Shown one piece after another: positions 46,248 through 55,837 of a stretch of 64,000 nt of DNA. Source of the stretch: Chloroflexaceae bacterium (lineage in GTDB: Bacteria > Chloroflexota > Chloroflexia > Chloroflexales > Chloroflexaceae); NCBI GenBank assembly GCA_012034075.1, contig JAAURD010000001.1, positions 1 to 64,000 of the forward strand. Reading direction: 5' to 3'. The translations under genes and the position numbers were made by a program. Positions within the stretch are counted from its first letter, which is position 1; the number at the start of each line of letters is the position of its first letter. The notes beneath the pieces were generated by a model. That model did not search any database, was not told the origin of the DNA, and worked only from the letters and a program-made list of their open reading frames with translations.

Positions 46248-47045
46248 TTACCCAAAACGTCCGCTGATATAGTCTTCGGTGCGTTTGTCTTTGGGGTTGG
46301 AAAAGACTTCTTCGGTTGGGCCATATTCAATCAGCATGCCGGCGCGGTCATCATCCATTAAGAAGAACGCGGTGTTATCGGATGCACGCTGGGCCTGTTG
46401 CATATTATGGGTTACAATCACAATAGTGTATTGGCGCCGCAGTTCAAACATCAACTCTTCAATCTTGAGCGTAGAGATTGGGTCAAGTGCCGAACAAGGT
46501 TCGTCCATCAGAATAATTTCGGGCGACACGGCGAGGGCACGCGCAATACAGAGGCGTTGTTGTTGCCCACCGGAAAGCGACAAACCGCTCTGTTTCAGTT
46601 TATCTTTGACGTCATCCCAGAGGGCGGCCGCACGCAGGCTCTTTTCGACTAGTTCATCCATTTCGGATTTCGAGCCGCGCCAGCCGTTGATTTTGGGGCC
46701 ATACATAATATTGTCGTAAATCGATTTGGGGAAGGGGTTGGGCTTTTGAAAGACCATACCAATTCGCCGACGTACTTCCACAGCATCTACATCGGGGTCA
46801 TAAATGTTTTTACCACGGAAGAGGATCGTCCCTTCAAAGCGAGCAACTGGAACCAGGTCATTCATCCGATTAAAGGCCCGCAGAACCGTGCTTTTCCCGC
46901 ACCCAGATGGGCCAATCAAGGAGGTGATTTTCTGTGCCTCAACATTCAGGGTAATCTCTTTAACGGCACGAAACGAGCCGTAGTAGATATGCATATTCTG
47001 CCCTTCCAGGGCATAAGCATTGCCATTTTGGGATGATGTTGCCAT
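46248..47045 (-). CDS. pstB: Phosphate ABC transporter ATP-binding protein PstB
   Basis: 265 residues. Walker [10 protein letters not shown] near residue 43, Q-loop [14 protein letters not shown], signature [17 protein letters not shown], Walker [15 protein letters not shown] and the switch His in [16 protein letters not shown]. It powers high-affinity phosphate import with PstC/PstA. The N-terminus and the phrase [25 protein letters not shown] match PstB rather than other ATPases. It is adjoined to pstA (ATG at 47045 overlapping the pstA stop). Confidence 0.97.
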   Translation of the reverse strand: MATSSQNGNAYALEGQNMHIYYGSFRAVKEITLNVEAQKITSLIGPSGCGKSTVLRAFNRMNDLVPVARFEGTILFRGKNIYDPDVDAVEVRRRIGMVFQKPNPFPKSIYDNIMYGPKINGWRGSKSEMDELVEKSLRAAALWDDVKDKLKQSGLSLSGGQQQRLCIARALAVSPEIILMDEPCSALDPISTLKIEELMFELRRQYTIVIVTHNMQQAQRASDNTAFFLMDDDRAGMLIEYGPTEEVFSNPKDKRTEDYISGRFG

Positions 47046-48324
47046 TATCTGCTCCTTTGTGCGCGATTACGAATATACACAGCGATAGAATTGAGTAATA
47101 AGAGGATGATCAGCAGGACGATGATGGCTGCTGCTGCAATGTTCCGAAACTGATCTTGAGGCCGTGATGTCCAGTTATAGATCAGAATGGGAATAACCGT
47201 AAATTTTGAAAACGGTCCTTCCGGGTTCGTGAAGATCAAGGTCGAAGCCCCGACTACAATCAGTGGAGCGGTTTCACCGAGCGCACGGGACATCCCCAAA
47301 ATCGTCCCCGTGAGAATGCCTGGAATGGCGTTGGGTAAGACATGGTGCCAGACCGTTTGCCATTTGGTGGCACCAAGGCCATAGCTGGCCTGCCGAATAG
47401 AACGAGGAACGCTACGAATGGCTTCACGTGCATTGATGATAATCAATGGGAGAATGAGTAGCCCAAGGGTTAACCGGCCGAGATAATGGTACGGCCATTG
47501 GCAGTGGTCGGGTCATTCACGCCAAACGCGACACCGCTGGTGATAGGTGCAAGGGCGATCACAAAAATCGACAAGCCGAGAATACCATAGATAATCGATG
47601 GCACACCGGCGAGGTTGTTAATGTTCGTTTCGATAATCGTGTTGATCCGTTGAAGCATAGGGTTTTTGGTATCGGCAGAATATTCTTCCAGGTAAATCGA
47701 TGCACCAATACCGACCGGTACTGCAAAAATCATCGTGATGAAGATCACCCAGAGTGACCCCATAATCGCGGTACTAATCCCCGCTTGCGACGGAATAGCA
47801 GACATCGGTGATGTCACGAAGTCCCATGAGATCCAGGAGTGCCATTCAATGATGGCTCTGGGATACTTTTCGGCAATCTGGGCTTGAATGGCAGCACTGT
47901 TGAAGACTGAATCAAAGAATTTCCAACTGGCGACGATTTCCTGGCCGATAACCTCTGTCTCAACGATCTCCACCAGCTCTGCCTGGTCACGTGCCGTAAA
48001 AGGTTCTTCGCGATCAAGTCGGCGCAATGAACCGGAAGTCTGCATGTTCCTTTCGAGAATGGCAACCAATTCTTCCTCAGATAAAGTCTCAATCGGTTGG
48101 TCTGATATGGTCGCTGGATCAACCTTGTTTTGAATCGCGATCAGGCCAAAGGAGCCATTCAGAATGTCAACAATCAAAACGACAAGGATCACCAGGGCAA
48201 CGATCAACGATGTGAGAAAGACATTTCGCCAGATGTTGCCCTGAGTCTGACGATTATTGATGTTTTTCTGGAGGTCGTCCCCATCAGGAAGATAACCGCT
48301 TGATTGTTGCATGTTTATACTCAT
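47045..48324 (-). CDS. pstA: Phosphate ABC transporter permease PstA (one-base shift)
   Basis: About 426 residues when joined. The first 284 codons (48324-47470) end in ISAG and a stop. The rest, starting at about 47470 in the next frame, continues [23 protein letters not shown]...[44 protein letters not shown], the cytoplasmic loop that contacts PstB. One extra base at 47470-47473 restores one protein. A periplasmic insertion of about 100 residues after the first helix is unusual. It overlaps pstC by four bases. Confidence 0.9.
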
Positions 48325-49277
48325 TCATACACCTCCCGGAAGCGACGAACCACATAGCCACTCACGATATTGAGGCCAAGGGTAATCGCAAAGAGCACCA
48401 GTGCAATGGCAAAGATGCTGAGATAATCAATCGAATGGTAACTCAAGTCACCACCGCTGATGCGAGCAATATGGCCGGTCATGGTCTCGGCTGCTTCAAA
48501 TGGGTTAAAGGTAAAACTGGGACCTGCTCCAGCAGCAATTGCTACGACCATCGTCTCGCCAACAGCTCGGGAGATACCGACAATAAACGCTGCCAGTACA
48601 CCGGAGAGCGCAGCAGGTACCACAATTTTGGTGGCGGTTTCAAATTTGGTTGATCCAAGCCCATAGGCGGCCTGGCGCAGGCTTGAGGGGACTGAACTTA
48701 ACGCATCCTCGCTCATTGAGGCAATGAGTGGCACAATAAGGATACCAACTACAATCCCAGCTGCGGCAACATTGTAAATCTGGACGACATCTGGACCGAA
48801 TATATTCCGCAGCATCGGGGTGACAAAGCCGATAGCAAAGTAACCGTAAACCACGGTCGGAATACCAGCAAGCACCTCCAGGACTGGTTTCAGAGTTTTG
48901 CGTGCCTGGGGCGAAGCATATTCACTTAAAAAGATCGCTGCACCCAGACCGAGTGGTAGCGAGACCAACATCGCAATGGTGGCGACCATCATGGTCGCAT
49001 TAATGAGTGGTAAAATACCAAACTCACCAATTTGTGGCTGCCAACGTGTCTTGGTAACGAATTCAATCAGGGTGACATCCGGGTGGGTAAAGAAGGCGAG
49101 CGACTCGGTCAAAAGCACATAGACAATACCCACTGTGGTGAGAACGGATACCACACCACAGACAAATAGCAGCATTTCGATAACATTTTCAAGTGGACTT
49201 TTACGACGGCTCAAATTGAAGGGGACAGCAACGGCTGCTCCCCTGGTGCGATCCTGAGTGGTGCTTACATCTTGCAT
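48321..49277 (-). CDS. pstC: Phosphate ABC transporter permease PstC
   Basis: 318 residues with six membrane segments and the PstB-contact loop SLRQAAYGLGSTKFETATKIVVPAALSGVLAAFIVGISRAVGETMVV. It forms the channel with PstA. ATG 49277 is followed by a 40-residue cytoplasmic N-terminus. pstC overlaps pstA by four bases, and pstS is 95 bases upstream. Confidence 0.96.
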   Translation of the reverse strand: MQDVSTTQDRTRGAAVAVPFNLSRRKSPLENVIEMLLFVCGVVSVLTTVGIVYVLLTESLAFFTHPDVTLIEFVTKTRWQPQIGEFGILPLINATMMVATIAMLVSLPLGLGAAIFLSEYASPQARKTLKPVLEVLAGIPTVVYGYFAIGFVTPMLRNIFGPDVVQIYNVAAAGIVVGILIVPLIASMSEDALSSVPSSLRQAAYGLGSTKFETATKIVVPAALSGVLAAFIVGISRAVGETMVVAIAAGAGPSFTFNPFEAAETMTGHIARISGGDLSYHSIDYLSIFAIALVLFAITLGLNIVSGYVVRRFREVYE

Positions 49278-49372
49278 TGGTATCTCGCTTTCTCCTCTTT
49301 TTTATTGTAAAAGACACTATAATGGAGAGTATTTTTTCTGGACCCTCTCCATTATAGCGCAAGTTAGCAGGA

Positions 49373-50524
49373 CTAGTTCATGCCCATGGCTTCCATCCAT
49401 TTCATGCGCGACTCATTCAATGCTTCGTCGCTGGCAGGGAAGTAACCCACTTCATCAATCACCGAGTTGACATTGGTGAGTACGTAGTTCAGGTAATCCG
49501 CTACCTGTGGTTTGTCAGTCATAATCGTCGCATCGGAGTACATAAACAACGGACGGGCCAGTGGGTATTCACCAGCATCCACCGCTTCGGCGTTTGGTTC
49601 AACGCCTTCAATGGCAACCGCACGCATCAGGTCCTGGTTTTCGGCGTAGTAGGCAAAGCCAAAGAAGCCGATAGCGTAGGGGCTGGATTCGACCCCCTGC
49701 ACCAGTACGTTGTCATCTTCGCTCTGCTGCAGGTTGCTGGCGTTCAGGATCGGTGCCGGGTCTTCTTCAAAGATCTCCTCGACGAAATAGTCAAACGTGC
49801 CACTGTCGGTACCAGGCACAAAACGCTGGATTGGCTCAGCAGGCCATTCGGCATTGACATCGGCCCAGGTTTCGGCTTCCGAGAAGATCATCATCAGTTC
49901 GTCCATCGTGACATCTTCGAGGAAGTCGTTTTCGGTGCTGACGACGACGGCCAGAGCATCGGTGCCGATACGGTACTCAATCGGGTCGCGACCATTGTCC
50001 TGGCAAGTACTGATCTCTTCTGGGCGAATGGCACGGCTGGCATTGGCAACATCGGTCTCAGCTGTCACACAGAAGCGCTCGAAGCCGGCGCCACTGCCAA
50101 TGCTATCGATGGTGATCTGACCGGCGTAGCCCTCATCACGGAACTCGGTGGCGATGCGCTCTGCCAACGGGAAGACGGTGGAACTGCCGGCTGAGATGAT
50201 GTCGCCTTCGACCGCAGCCGGATCGACTGGCGGAAGTTCGCTCATCCCAGGTTCGGTAGGCTCTTCCTCTGCGGGTGTAGGCTCTGCTTCGGGTTCAGTG
50301 GTTTCTTCCGCTTCGGGTTCAGTGGTTTCTTCCGCTTCGGGTTCAGTGGTTTCTTCCGCTTCGGGTTCAGTGGTTTCTGCTTCAGCGGCTTCAGTCGCTG
50401 TTGGTTCAGTGTCAGCTGCGGGTGTTGAAGGAGTACCTCCTCCACCAGCACAAGCAACCAGGATAGGCACGAGGAGTACCAACATGAGCAGCAATGCTGC
50501 TGGACGTTTGAGACTCAGTAACAT
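49373..50524 (-). CDS. pstS: Phosphate-binding lipoprotein PstS
   Basis: 383 residues. The lipobox VLVACAGG (residues about 22-29) is followed by a Glu/Thr/Pro linker with 8-residue repeats (ETTEPEAE) and the phosphate-binding domain. Binding loops seen are ISAGSSTVFPLAE, SIGSGAGFERFC, ASRAIRPEE and PGTDSGTFDYF. It captures phosphate outside the membrane for PstCA. ATG 50524 has AAGGAG nine bases upstream; an in-frame ATG at 50551 lacks a site. Confidence 0.95.
   Translation of the reverse strand: MLLSLKRPAALLLMLVLLVPILVACAGGGGTPSTPAADTEPTATEAAEAETTEPEAEETTEPEAEETTEPEAEETTEPEAEPTPAEEEPTEPGMSELPPVDPAAVEGDIISAGSSTVFPLAERIATEFRDEGYAGQITIDSIGSGAGFERFCVTAETDVANASRAIRPEEISTCQDNGRDPIEYRIGTDALAVVVSTENDFLEDVTMDELMMIFSEAETWADVNAEWPAEPIQRFVPGTDSGTFDYFVEEIFEEDPAPILNASNLQQSEDDNVLVQGVESSPYAIGFFGFAYYAENQDLMRAVAIEGVEPNAEAVDAGEYPLARPLFMYSDATIMTDKPQVADYLNYVLTNVNSVIDEVGYFPASDEALNESRMKWMEAMGMN
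50286..50377. repeat. 24-bp tandem repeat in the PstS linker
   Basis: Three exact copies of a 24-base unit (GCTTCGGGTTCAGTGGTTTC plus TTCC) and a partial fourth, encoding the Glu-rich spacer between lipid anchor and binding domain. Confidence 0.9.
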
Positions 50525-51138
50525 ACAACTTTGCTCCTTAAATCTGTTCAACGTTTACAAACCATCAACACATGGTATCGTGATTCTTCATCTCCACCTA
50601 TCAAAGCTGATACATGGTCATTCCGAATCGTATTTGCTTTTCATGCTCCAGATGCATATGGTCTTTGCCATTGATGCATCCCCGCTCATCAACGGTCATT
50701 CAACATTGAATTCAGCGTTGTGCCTGTCGAGTTGATCTCTCTGAATCGTGGTTTGCCGCGTCAACTCGCTAGATGTGATGCTGCAAAAGCAACGATCATC
50801 AACCGTTTGCTCTGGTGCTTCATATGGCAACAGCGGCATGAAACAGCACCTGTAGGGGGCACAGAGGTATGGCCGGGAAACAGGTCGTTCTGCTGGTTGT
50901 TTTTTGCATCGGATCAGCTCCCCGTTTTGATACCACCGGATAGGTCAACCTAGGGTACGGTTATGATCGCTTACAGAAAAGGCCAAAACCAGGTTTTATC
51001 CGCAACCCTTATCACTTCTCCAAACCAACAGGTATGTTCCACTCGGTTATTCCCATGGCAAATATCCCGACATGCAATCCGGGCATGGCGCAAACAGCAT
51101 AACTATAACGGCAAAGTATTAAAGAAATGGTCTATTCA
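50525..51138. other. Long intergenic region upstream of pstS
   Basis: About 610 bases without a gene I can support. It includes the presumed pstS leader and, near its right end on the minus strand, a TATAGT box (51107-51102) about 31 bases downstream of the PHO-box-like repeats. Confidence 0.4.
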
Positions 51139-51156
51139 TGTTAAGATTTTGTTAAG
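51139..51156 (-). promoter_or_regulatory. PHO-box-like direct repeat
   Basis: On the minus strand TTAACA-N5-TTAACA (plus strand TGTTAAG repeated every 11 bases at 51139-51145 and 51150-51156) matches the PhoP/PhoB-type binding site. A TATAGT -10 lies at 51107-51102 with no -35, as in activator-dependent promoters. The target could be pst (leftward, 615 bases away) or the cytochrome gene to the right. Confidence 0.5.
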
Positions 51157-51280
51157 AAACGGGACGGAACAAAAAATGATTGTTATGCTCAGGAAGAGTA
51201 TCATTTGTCAAAATTGGTCATTGCTGGTAGCATACTACTGGTTCGACTTATTGAATGCAAAAGTGGAAGAAACAAGAGCT

Positions 51281-51784
51281 ATGCGACACGCATCATTCCC
51301 AGTTTTATCACGAACGCTGCTGTTTGTCACAACCGTCATCCTATCGTTTCTGCTGATTCTGTTGATGTCCTGGTGTCTTCCCGTTGAGGTTTTTTCTGCA
51401 CAAAGAGATCCTGCTCCCCATGCTCCTGTCCCGAAAGCGAGAATGGAGTATCATACGGATCATGTGTGGGTAGGGGCAGCCTCGAGAGACACACCGGGAT
51501 CATTGTTCAATTGTGTGAATTGTCATACCACCCATGATGTTATGATGCCCCATGAGATCAATCCCCGCTGCAATACGTGCCACAGTGGTTCTCCGGTGCG
51601 GTCACGTTGCCCCAGTTGTCACAGTGTGCATGGTGTGGATATTCCCCATGAGACCTATGCACGGTGTGATGAATGCCATGCTGGTGGGCTGCCGGGCTTT
51701 ATCGATGTTCCATCGAATGTTGTGCGGTATACCGGCTTTTTGTTTCACCAGTCCGATTTTTTCCTGATCGATGCAGATGAGTAA
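51281..51784 (+). CDS. Membrane-anchored tetraheme c-type cytochrome
   Basis: 167 residues. An N-terminal helix (residues 12-32) anchors a small periplasmic domain with four CxxCH heme sites at C78, C97, C110 and C129, and extra His residues (THDVMMPHE, GVDIPHETY) that could be distal ligands. NapC/NrfH-like or cytochrome c7-like proteins have this density, but I cannot assign a partner. ATG 51281 is the start nearest the helix; the frame is open further upstream without a supported start. Confidence 0.75.
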   Translation: MRHASFPVLSRTLLFVTTVILSFLLILLMSWCLPVEVFSAQRDPAPHAPVPKARMEYHTDHVWVGAASRDTPGSLFNCVNCHTTHDVMMPHEINPRCNTCHSGSPVRSRCPSCHSVHGVDIPHETYARCDECHAGGLPGFIDVPSNVVRYTGFLFHQSDFFLIDADE

Positions 51785-52513
51785 TGCTGGATGAAAAGAG
51801 TCCTGTGGATAGCATAAGGAGAAAAACATGATGAGCAAGCACGCCCATACCTGAGTATGCAAGCTAGGATATTGTTCTCCGATATGACGTCAAAGGCCGT
51901 ATTTATGCAGCCAAGTGTGGGCAAGATTTGGGCCTGGTCTTTGACCCAGATCGTCATCCCTGGATTGAGCCGAATCAGTCCAGGGCAGCTGGCATTGCTC
52001 TGGTGATACAACATTGTTCGACAGGAGCATTCCAGTATGTGCGCAAAGATGGTACATCGCTCGAAGTGGGAACGGCGGAGCCAACGGTTGTAATTGTTGC
52101 CAATGGTCCTTTCTCTGTGCAAGGCAAGAGCCAACAACATCGTTCGTTGCAATACTATCCTCTGTTTATCACTTTTTTCTCCTCTTAATCTCCACTTTAT
52201 GCCCTCCAATTATGAAGTATGATACTGGTACAGTTTTGTTTTTCATTACTCAATAATGCAGTTAATAGGTACTCTTGGATGAATGATGAAGATATGTCTC
52301 TTTTGCTGTCTCTCTCTCTGCAATGCGCCAGAAAATCATCGATCTGACCTCTGTTCTTGTCTGCCTGACCCAACGAATGCTGTACATGTTGCACGATCCT
52401 GTGTGGTATGTGCTACCCGCAGGAGTGTATGCGATACGTTGCCAGACTTTCTGTAGACTATAATCGTAGGCGTTTTTTGCTTGTTCCTAAAGCAGAGAAC
52501 GGATGAGGGGATA
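51785..52513. other. Region with a possible degraded gene
   Basis: A plus-strand frame from about 51877 to 52188 encodes YDVKGRIYAAKCGQDLGLVFDP and HPWIEPNQSRAAGIALVIQHC, which has a coding look, but a stop lies just before it and no start fits. ATG 51828 with a GGAG site opens a frame that ends after eight codons. It may be a gene remnant or a gene with base errors. The rest of the stretch (52189-52513) shows nothing. Confidence 0.3.
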
Positions 52514-53677
52514 ATGAGCCAGATGCAACAGTATACAAACCTGCAATTGTCTGGATCGATACCGCACCAATCTGATCCTGATAGAACTGGACGGAGGAAC
52601 AACCATCAATCGAGACCATATCTATTGCCCATGGCGAAGTCGATAGCTGATGAAACAGCAATGGGAGCAGATGGCATCCTTGGGGCATTGTTAGATGAAC
52701 TGGAACAAGACGTCGCTGCTGATGGGGTAGCAATGAGCATTACCAGTGCCCTTGATGGCACCACACTGCTTGAGATGAATCGTGGTCACGGGATTCCATT
52801 AGAACATGATCCACGAACTCAGAGACAGCATTTCAATCCTGGAGAAGGATTACATTCTTGTCTATGTACACAAGAAGGAACATATCAATCATATAGGTCA
52901 TGCGATAGTTGCTTTTTGCAGCAATTGCCGGTTATACTCTCTATCCCCCTTCTAGCACATAATTACTATCTGGGTGTTCTCTGGGTAGGTCGTCACACTG
53001 AGTTCACCAGACCAGAGATAGAACGGATAGAAACCATGGTCGCACGCCTTGCGGGCACACTCTATACTATGCAGTGGATGAATAGCGAGATGCAGGACAC
53101 CTGTGATCGAATGCTCGATACGTGGAGCCAGCTGTTGGCATTGCATCCCCAGGAATCAATAGAACATATATATGGGGTTGCCCAGACAACGCTAGCGCTA
53201 GCTCGCTTTCTGCGCTTGAACGAAAACGTATTGGTACATGTCTGGCGAGGGGCGCTGCTACACGATATTGGGAAAATAGGGATTCCCAAACGTCTTTTAC
53301 AAAAGCCTGGGCCATTGGATGCAACCGAATGGCGCATGATGCGTCAGCATCCACTGTATGCATATGAATTACTCTGGCCAACGCCATTCTTGCGACCAGC
53401 CCTGGATATCCCCCTGTATCACCACGAAAAGTGGGATGGCACAGGGTATCCTTATCAACTAAAGGGTGAAGATATTCCACTGGCAGCTCGCCTGTTTGCT
53501 ATTGTTGATGTCTGGTATAGTCTGAGCGAGGAGCGTCTGTACCGTTCACGCTGGAATGAACAGCACATTCGAGACTATATTCAACTGCAATCGGGTCGGC
53601 ATTTTGACCCGACTCTGGTAGCGGCGTTTTTCGCATGGCGCTTCGGTACAGCATGGACGGAAACACTTTCGTATTAG
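52514..53677 (+). CDS. GAF-like / HD-GYP signalling protein
   Basis: 387 residues. Residues 55-185 form a GAF-type sensor with four Cys in HSCLC (C116, C118) and RSCDSC (C130, C133), which could bind metal or an Fe-S cluster. The C-terminal HD-GYP domain has H250-D251 (LLHDIGKIGIP), H279, H303-H304 with HHEKWDGTGYP, and D332. Such proteins hydrolyse cyclic di-GMP; all core residues seem present. ATG 52514 follows GAGGGG. The next gene encodes a DUF4388 protein. Confidence 0.85.
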   Translation: MSQMQQYTNLQLSGSIPHQSDPDRTGRRNNHQSRPYLLPMAKSIADETAMGADGILGALLDELEQDVAADGVAMSITSALDGTTLLEMNRGHGIPLEHDPRTQRQHFNPGEGLHSCLCTQEGTYQSYRSCDSCFLQQLPVILSIPLLAHNYYLGVLWVGRHTEFTRPEIERIETMVARLAGTLYTMQWMNSEMQDTCDRMLDTWSQLLALHPQESIEHIYGVAQTTLALARFLRLNENVLVHVWRGALLHDIGKIGIPKRLLQKPGPLDATEWRMMRQHPLYAYELLWPTPFLRPALDIPLYHHEKWDGTGYPYQLKGEDIPLAARLFAIVDVWYSLSEERLYRSRWNEQHIRDYIQLQSGRHFDPTLVAAFFAWRFGTAWTETLSY

Positions 53678-53763
53678 TGCTGTTGATGCGATAACAGGAA
53701 CAGGAGTATGGCGATATGACATGATTGTGATAGAATGAAAGTATTGAAGCGAAAGGGAGCAAT

Positions 53764-54126
53764 ATGGTTTTAAAAGGGACACTGGATGAGATAGGACTGT
53801 TTGATCTTCTGGAGATGTGCGCATTAAGTCGATGTTCTGGCAGCATTCGCCTGGTAAAAACACATTACTATGGGATGATCTATCTCAGCGATGGCTATCC
53901 GGTCGATGCTCTGGTGGTGAAATACCAGGATCGGATCATTGATACCGTAGGCAAAGCGGCGATAGAGGCATTGTCCAACTGGCAGAATGCCATTTTTATT
54001 GTTCTGGATACCCCAGATGCTTCCGATGATACCATACCCGATGCTCATAATGTTGGCTGGCAACTAGAACAATCGGGTGATTGCCTGATTGATTTTTCGG
54101 GGTTTGGGTTTACCTCCGACTCTTGA
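53764..54126 (+). CDS. DUF4388 (PATAN-like) protein
   Basis: 120 residues. MVLKGTLDEIGLFDLLEMCALSRCSGSIRLV and GMIYLSDGYPVDALV match the N-terminal DUF4388 domain found alone or on response regulators in gliding and signalling systems. Follows the HD-GYP gene by 86 bases, suggesting a shared signalling role, possibly protein-protein interaction. Confidence 0.8.
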   Translation: MVLKGTLDEIGLFDLLEMCALSRCSGSIRLVKTHYYGMIYLSDGYPVDALVVKYQDRIIDTVGKAAIEALSNWQNAIFIVLDTPDASDDTIPDAHNVGWQLEQSGDCLIDFSGFGFTSDS

Positions 54127-54141
54127 TAGGGCGAGCAGACG

Positions 54142-55416
54142 TTGAAGCAGATACATCAGGATATGGGCCAACCACAACATCTCTATATTCATATTCCGTT
54201 TTGCCATCATCGTTGTTGTTATTGCGATTTTGTCACATATGCTGGCATGGAGGACCGTATCGAGGCGTATGTTGCGGCGGTATGCCGTGAACTGGCGATG
54301 CTAGCGCAGATAGGGCATGGCACACCTGCTTGTTTTCGTGCGCCGCTCCGTCCCAGTATCTTTTTTGGTGGTGGTACGCCGAGTTTACTTTCACCTGCAC
54401 AGATAGAGCGCATCATTGCGACCGCTGAGCAGGTGCTCCCACTGGCTGATGCAGAAATATCACTTGAGGTCAATCCCGGCAGCTTCTTGGGCACCGGTCT
54501 TCGCGAACAGGGTCGCACAGCACGGCATTACTTTGGAAAACTTGCCCAGATGGGCATCAACCGGTTGAGTCTGGGTGTGCAAACGTTGCACGACCCGACT
54601 TTACGCGTGATCGGTCGGCAGCATACGGCAATGGAGGCACGCCAGTGTTATGATGCGGCACGACGAGTTGGGTTTGCGCAGATCAGCCTGGACATGATGT
54701 TTGGGTTACCCGGCCAGACTCTGGCACAGTGGCAAGCCGATTTGGAAGAGATTATCGCTTGGCAACCGGAGCATCTGTCAGTCTATAGCCTGATCCTCGA
54801 AGAACGTGCTCCCTTGTATCAGCAGGTTGCACAAGGGGCGCTGGCTTTACCAGATGATGATACCAGTGCCATGATGTATGAGATGACCCTGGAACAACTG
54901 GCAACCGCCGGGTACGTTGGGTACGAAATAAGCAACTGGGCCAGAATTGATAGCGTTGCTGGCCTCGATACACGTTGCCAGCACAACCTGGCATACTGGC
55001 TCAACAGTGATTATCTCGCTGCTGGTGCTGCGGCGCATGGGCATATCTTTCCAGCACGCTATGCCAACCTCGCTCAAATTGATACCTATATCGCTGAAGT
55101 CTCTGCCAACCGGCGACCAGTTGAGACCTGGGTGCATTTGAACCAGGCGGATGGTTGTGCAGAAACGATGATGATGGGCTTGCGTCTGCATACCGGAGTC
55201 CGTTACGATCATTTTCAGCAACGCTGTGGGTGTGCATTGGATGCGGTCTACGGTGGCGTGCTCGAACGCCTAGTGGCGCAGGGATTGCTCGAACGAGACG
55301 AGCATGCTGTTTGGCTGACCTATCGCGGTCGGATGATTGGCAATCAGGTCTTTATGCAATTTCTGGAGAGTGGGTCAAAGGGAAGCATGGCAATCCCACT
55401 GCGTGATTCAGCGTGA
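54142..55416 (+). CDS. hemW: HemW-like radical SAM protein
   Basis: 424 residues. The radical-SAM cluster motif CHHRCCYCDF lies at residue about 22, followed by IFFGGGTPSLLSPAQ, LEVNPGSF, GVQTLHDPTLRVIGR, DMMFGLPGQT and the C-terminal HemW domain. HemW is a heme chaperone related to coproporphyrinogen dehydrogenase HemN. Start TTG 54142 or, more likely in terms of conservation, ATG 54163. A T-tailed hairpin follows at 55455-55485. Confidence 0.9.
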   Translation: MKQIHQDMGQPQHLYIHIPFCHHRCCYCDFVTYAGMEDRIEAYVAAVCRELAMLAQIGHGTPACFRAPLRPSIFFGGGTPSLLSPAQIERIIATAEQVLPLADAEISLEVNPGSFLGTGLREQGRTARHYFGKLAQMGINRLSLGVQTLHDPTLRVIGRQHTAMEARQCYDAARRVGFAQISLDMMFGLPGQTLAQWQADLEEIIAWQPEHLSVYSLILEERAPLYQQVAQGALALPDDDTSAMMYEMTLEQLATAGYVGYEISNWARIDSVAGLDTRCQHNLAYWLNSDYLAAGAAAHGHIFPARYANLAQIDTYIAEVSANRRPVETWVHLNQADGCAETMMMGLRLHTGVRYDHFQQRCGCALDAVYGGVLERLVAQGLLERDEHAVWLTYRGRMIGNQVFMQFLESGSKGSMAIPLRDSA

Positions 55417-55454
55417 AGAAATCTTCACCAATTCTTTACCATTATCGCAACTTG

Positions 55455-55485
55455 AAGTGGTGTTCAACATGAATACCACTTTTTA
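55455..55485 (+). terminator. Intrinsic terminator after hemW
   Basis: AAGTGGT (55455-55461) pairs with ACCACTT (55475-55481), followed by TTTAT. Confidence 0.7.
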
Positions 55486-55623
55486 TATCCCTCAGATAGA
55501 GATGTATTTCCGTCGAAGTCCGTAAATAAAGAAAGCTTTTCTCTCCAATACAACCACTCGAGGTTGCGCTTCTCTCCTCTCTGTGACTGGCTCGTAACAG
55601 TTCTGTCATATCATGGAGCTATC

Positions 55624-55652
55624 TTGACGTGAAAGCAAAAATTGCTTATACT
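55624..55652 (+). promoter_or_regulatory. Upstream promoter of the act operon (P1)
   Basis: TTGACG (55624-55629), 17 bases, TATACT (55647-55652). Confidence 0.7.
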
Positions 55653-55720
55653 AACATTTATTGCGCATGTACATATAAGTCACTCACGCAAATAGCCCAA
55701 TCTATTGCCTGAATGACTAT

Positions 55721-55749
55721 TTGACAGGGATTTCTTTTTTGCATATAAT
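55721..55749 (+). promoter_or_regulatory. Downstream promoter of the act operon (P2), consensus
   Basis: TTGACA (55721-55726), 17 bases, TATAAT (55744-55749), about 90 bases before actA. A perfect consensus suggests high basal expression unless repressed. Confidence 0.8.
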
Positions 55750-55837
55750 AATGCCAGTTTATCCACGTTGCAAAAAAGGTGTTTCCCAAACAGTAACTGC
55801 AACTCGATTCGAAAGTCAGGAAAGGTAGCTGGTCAGG

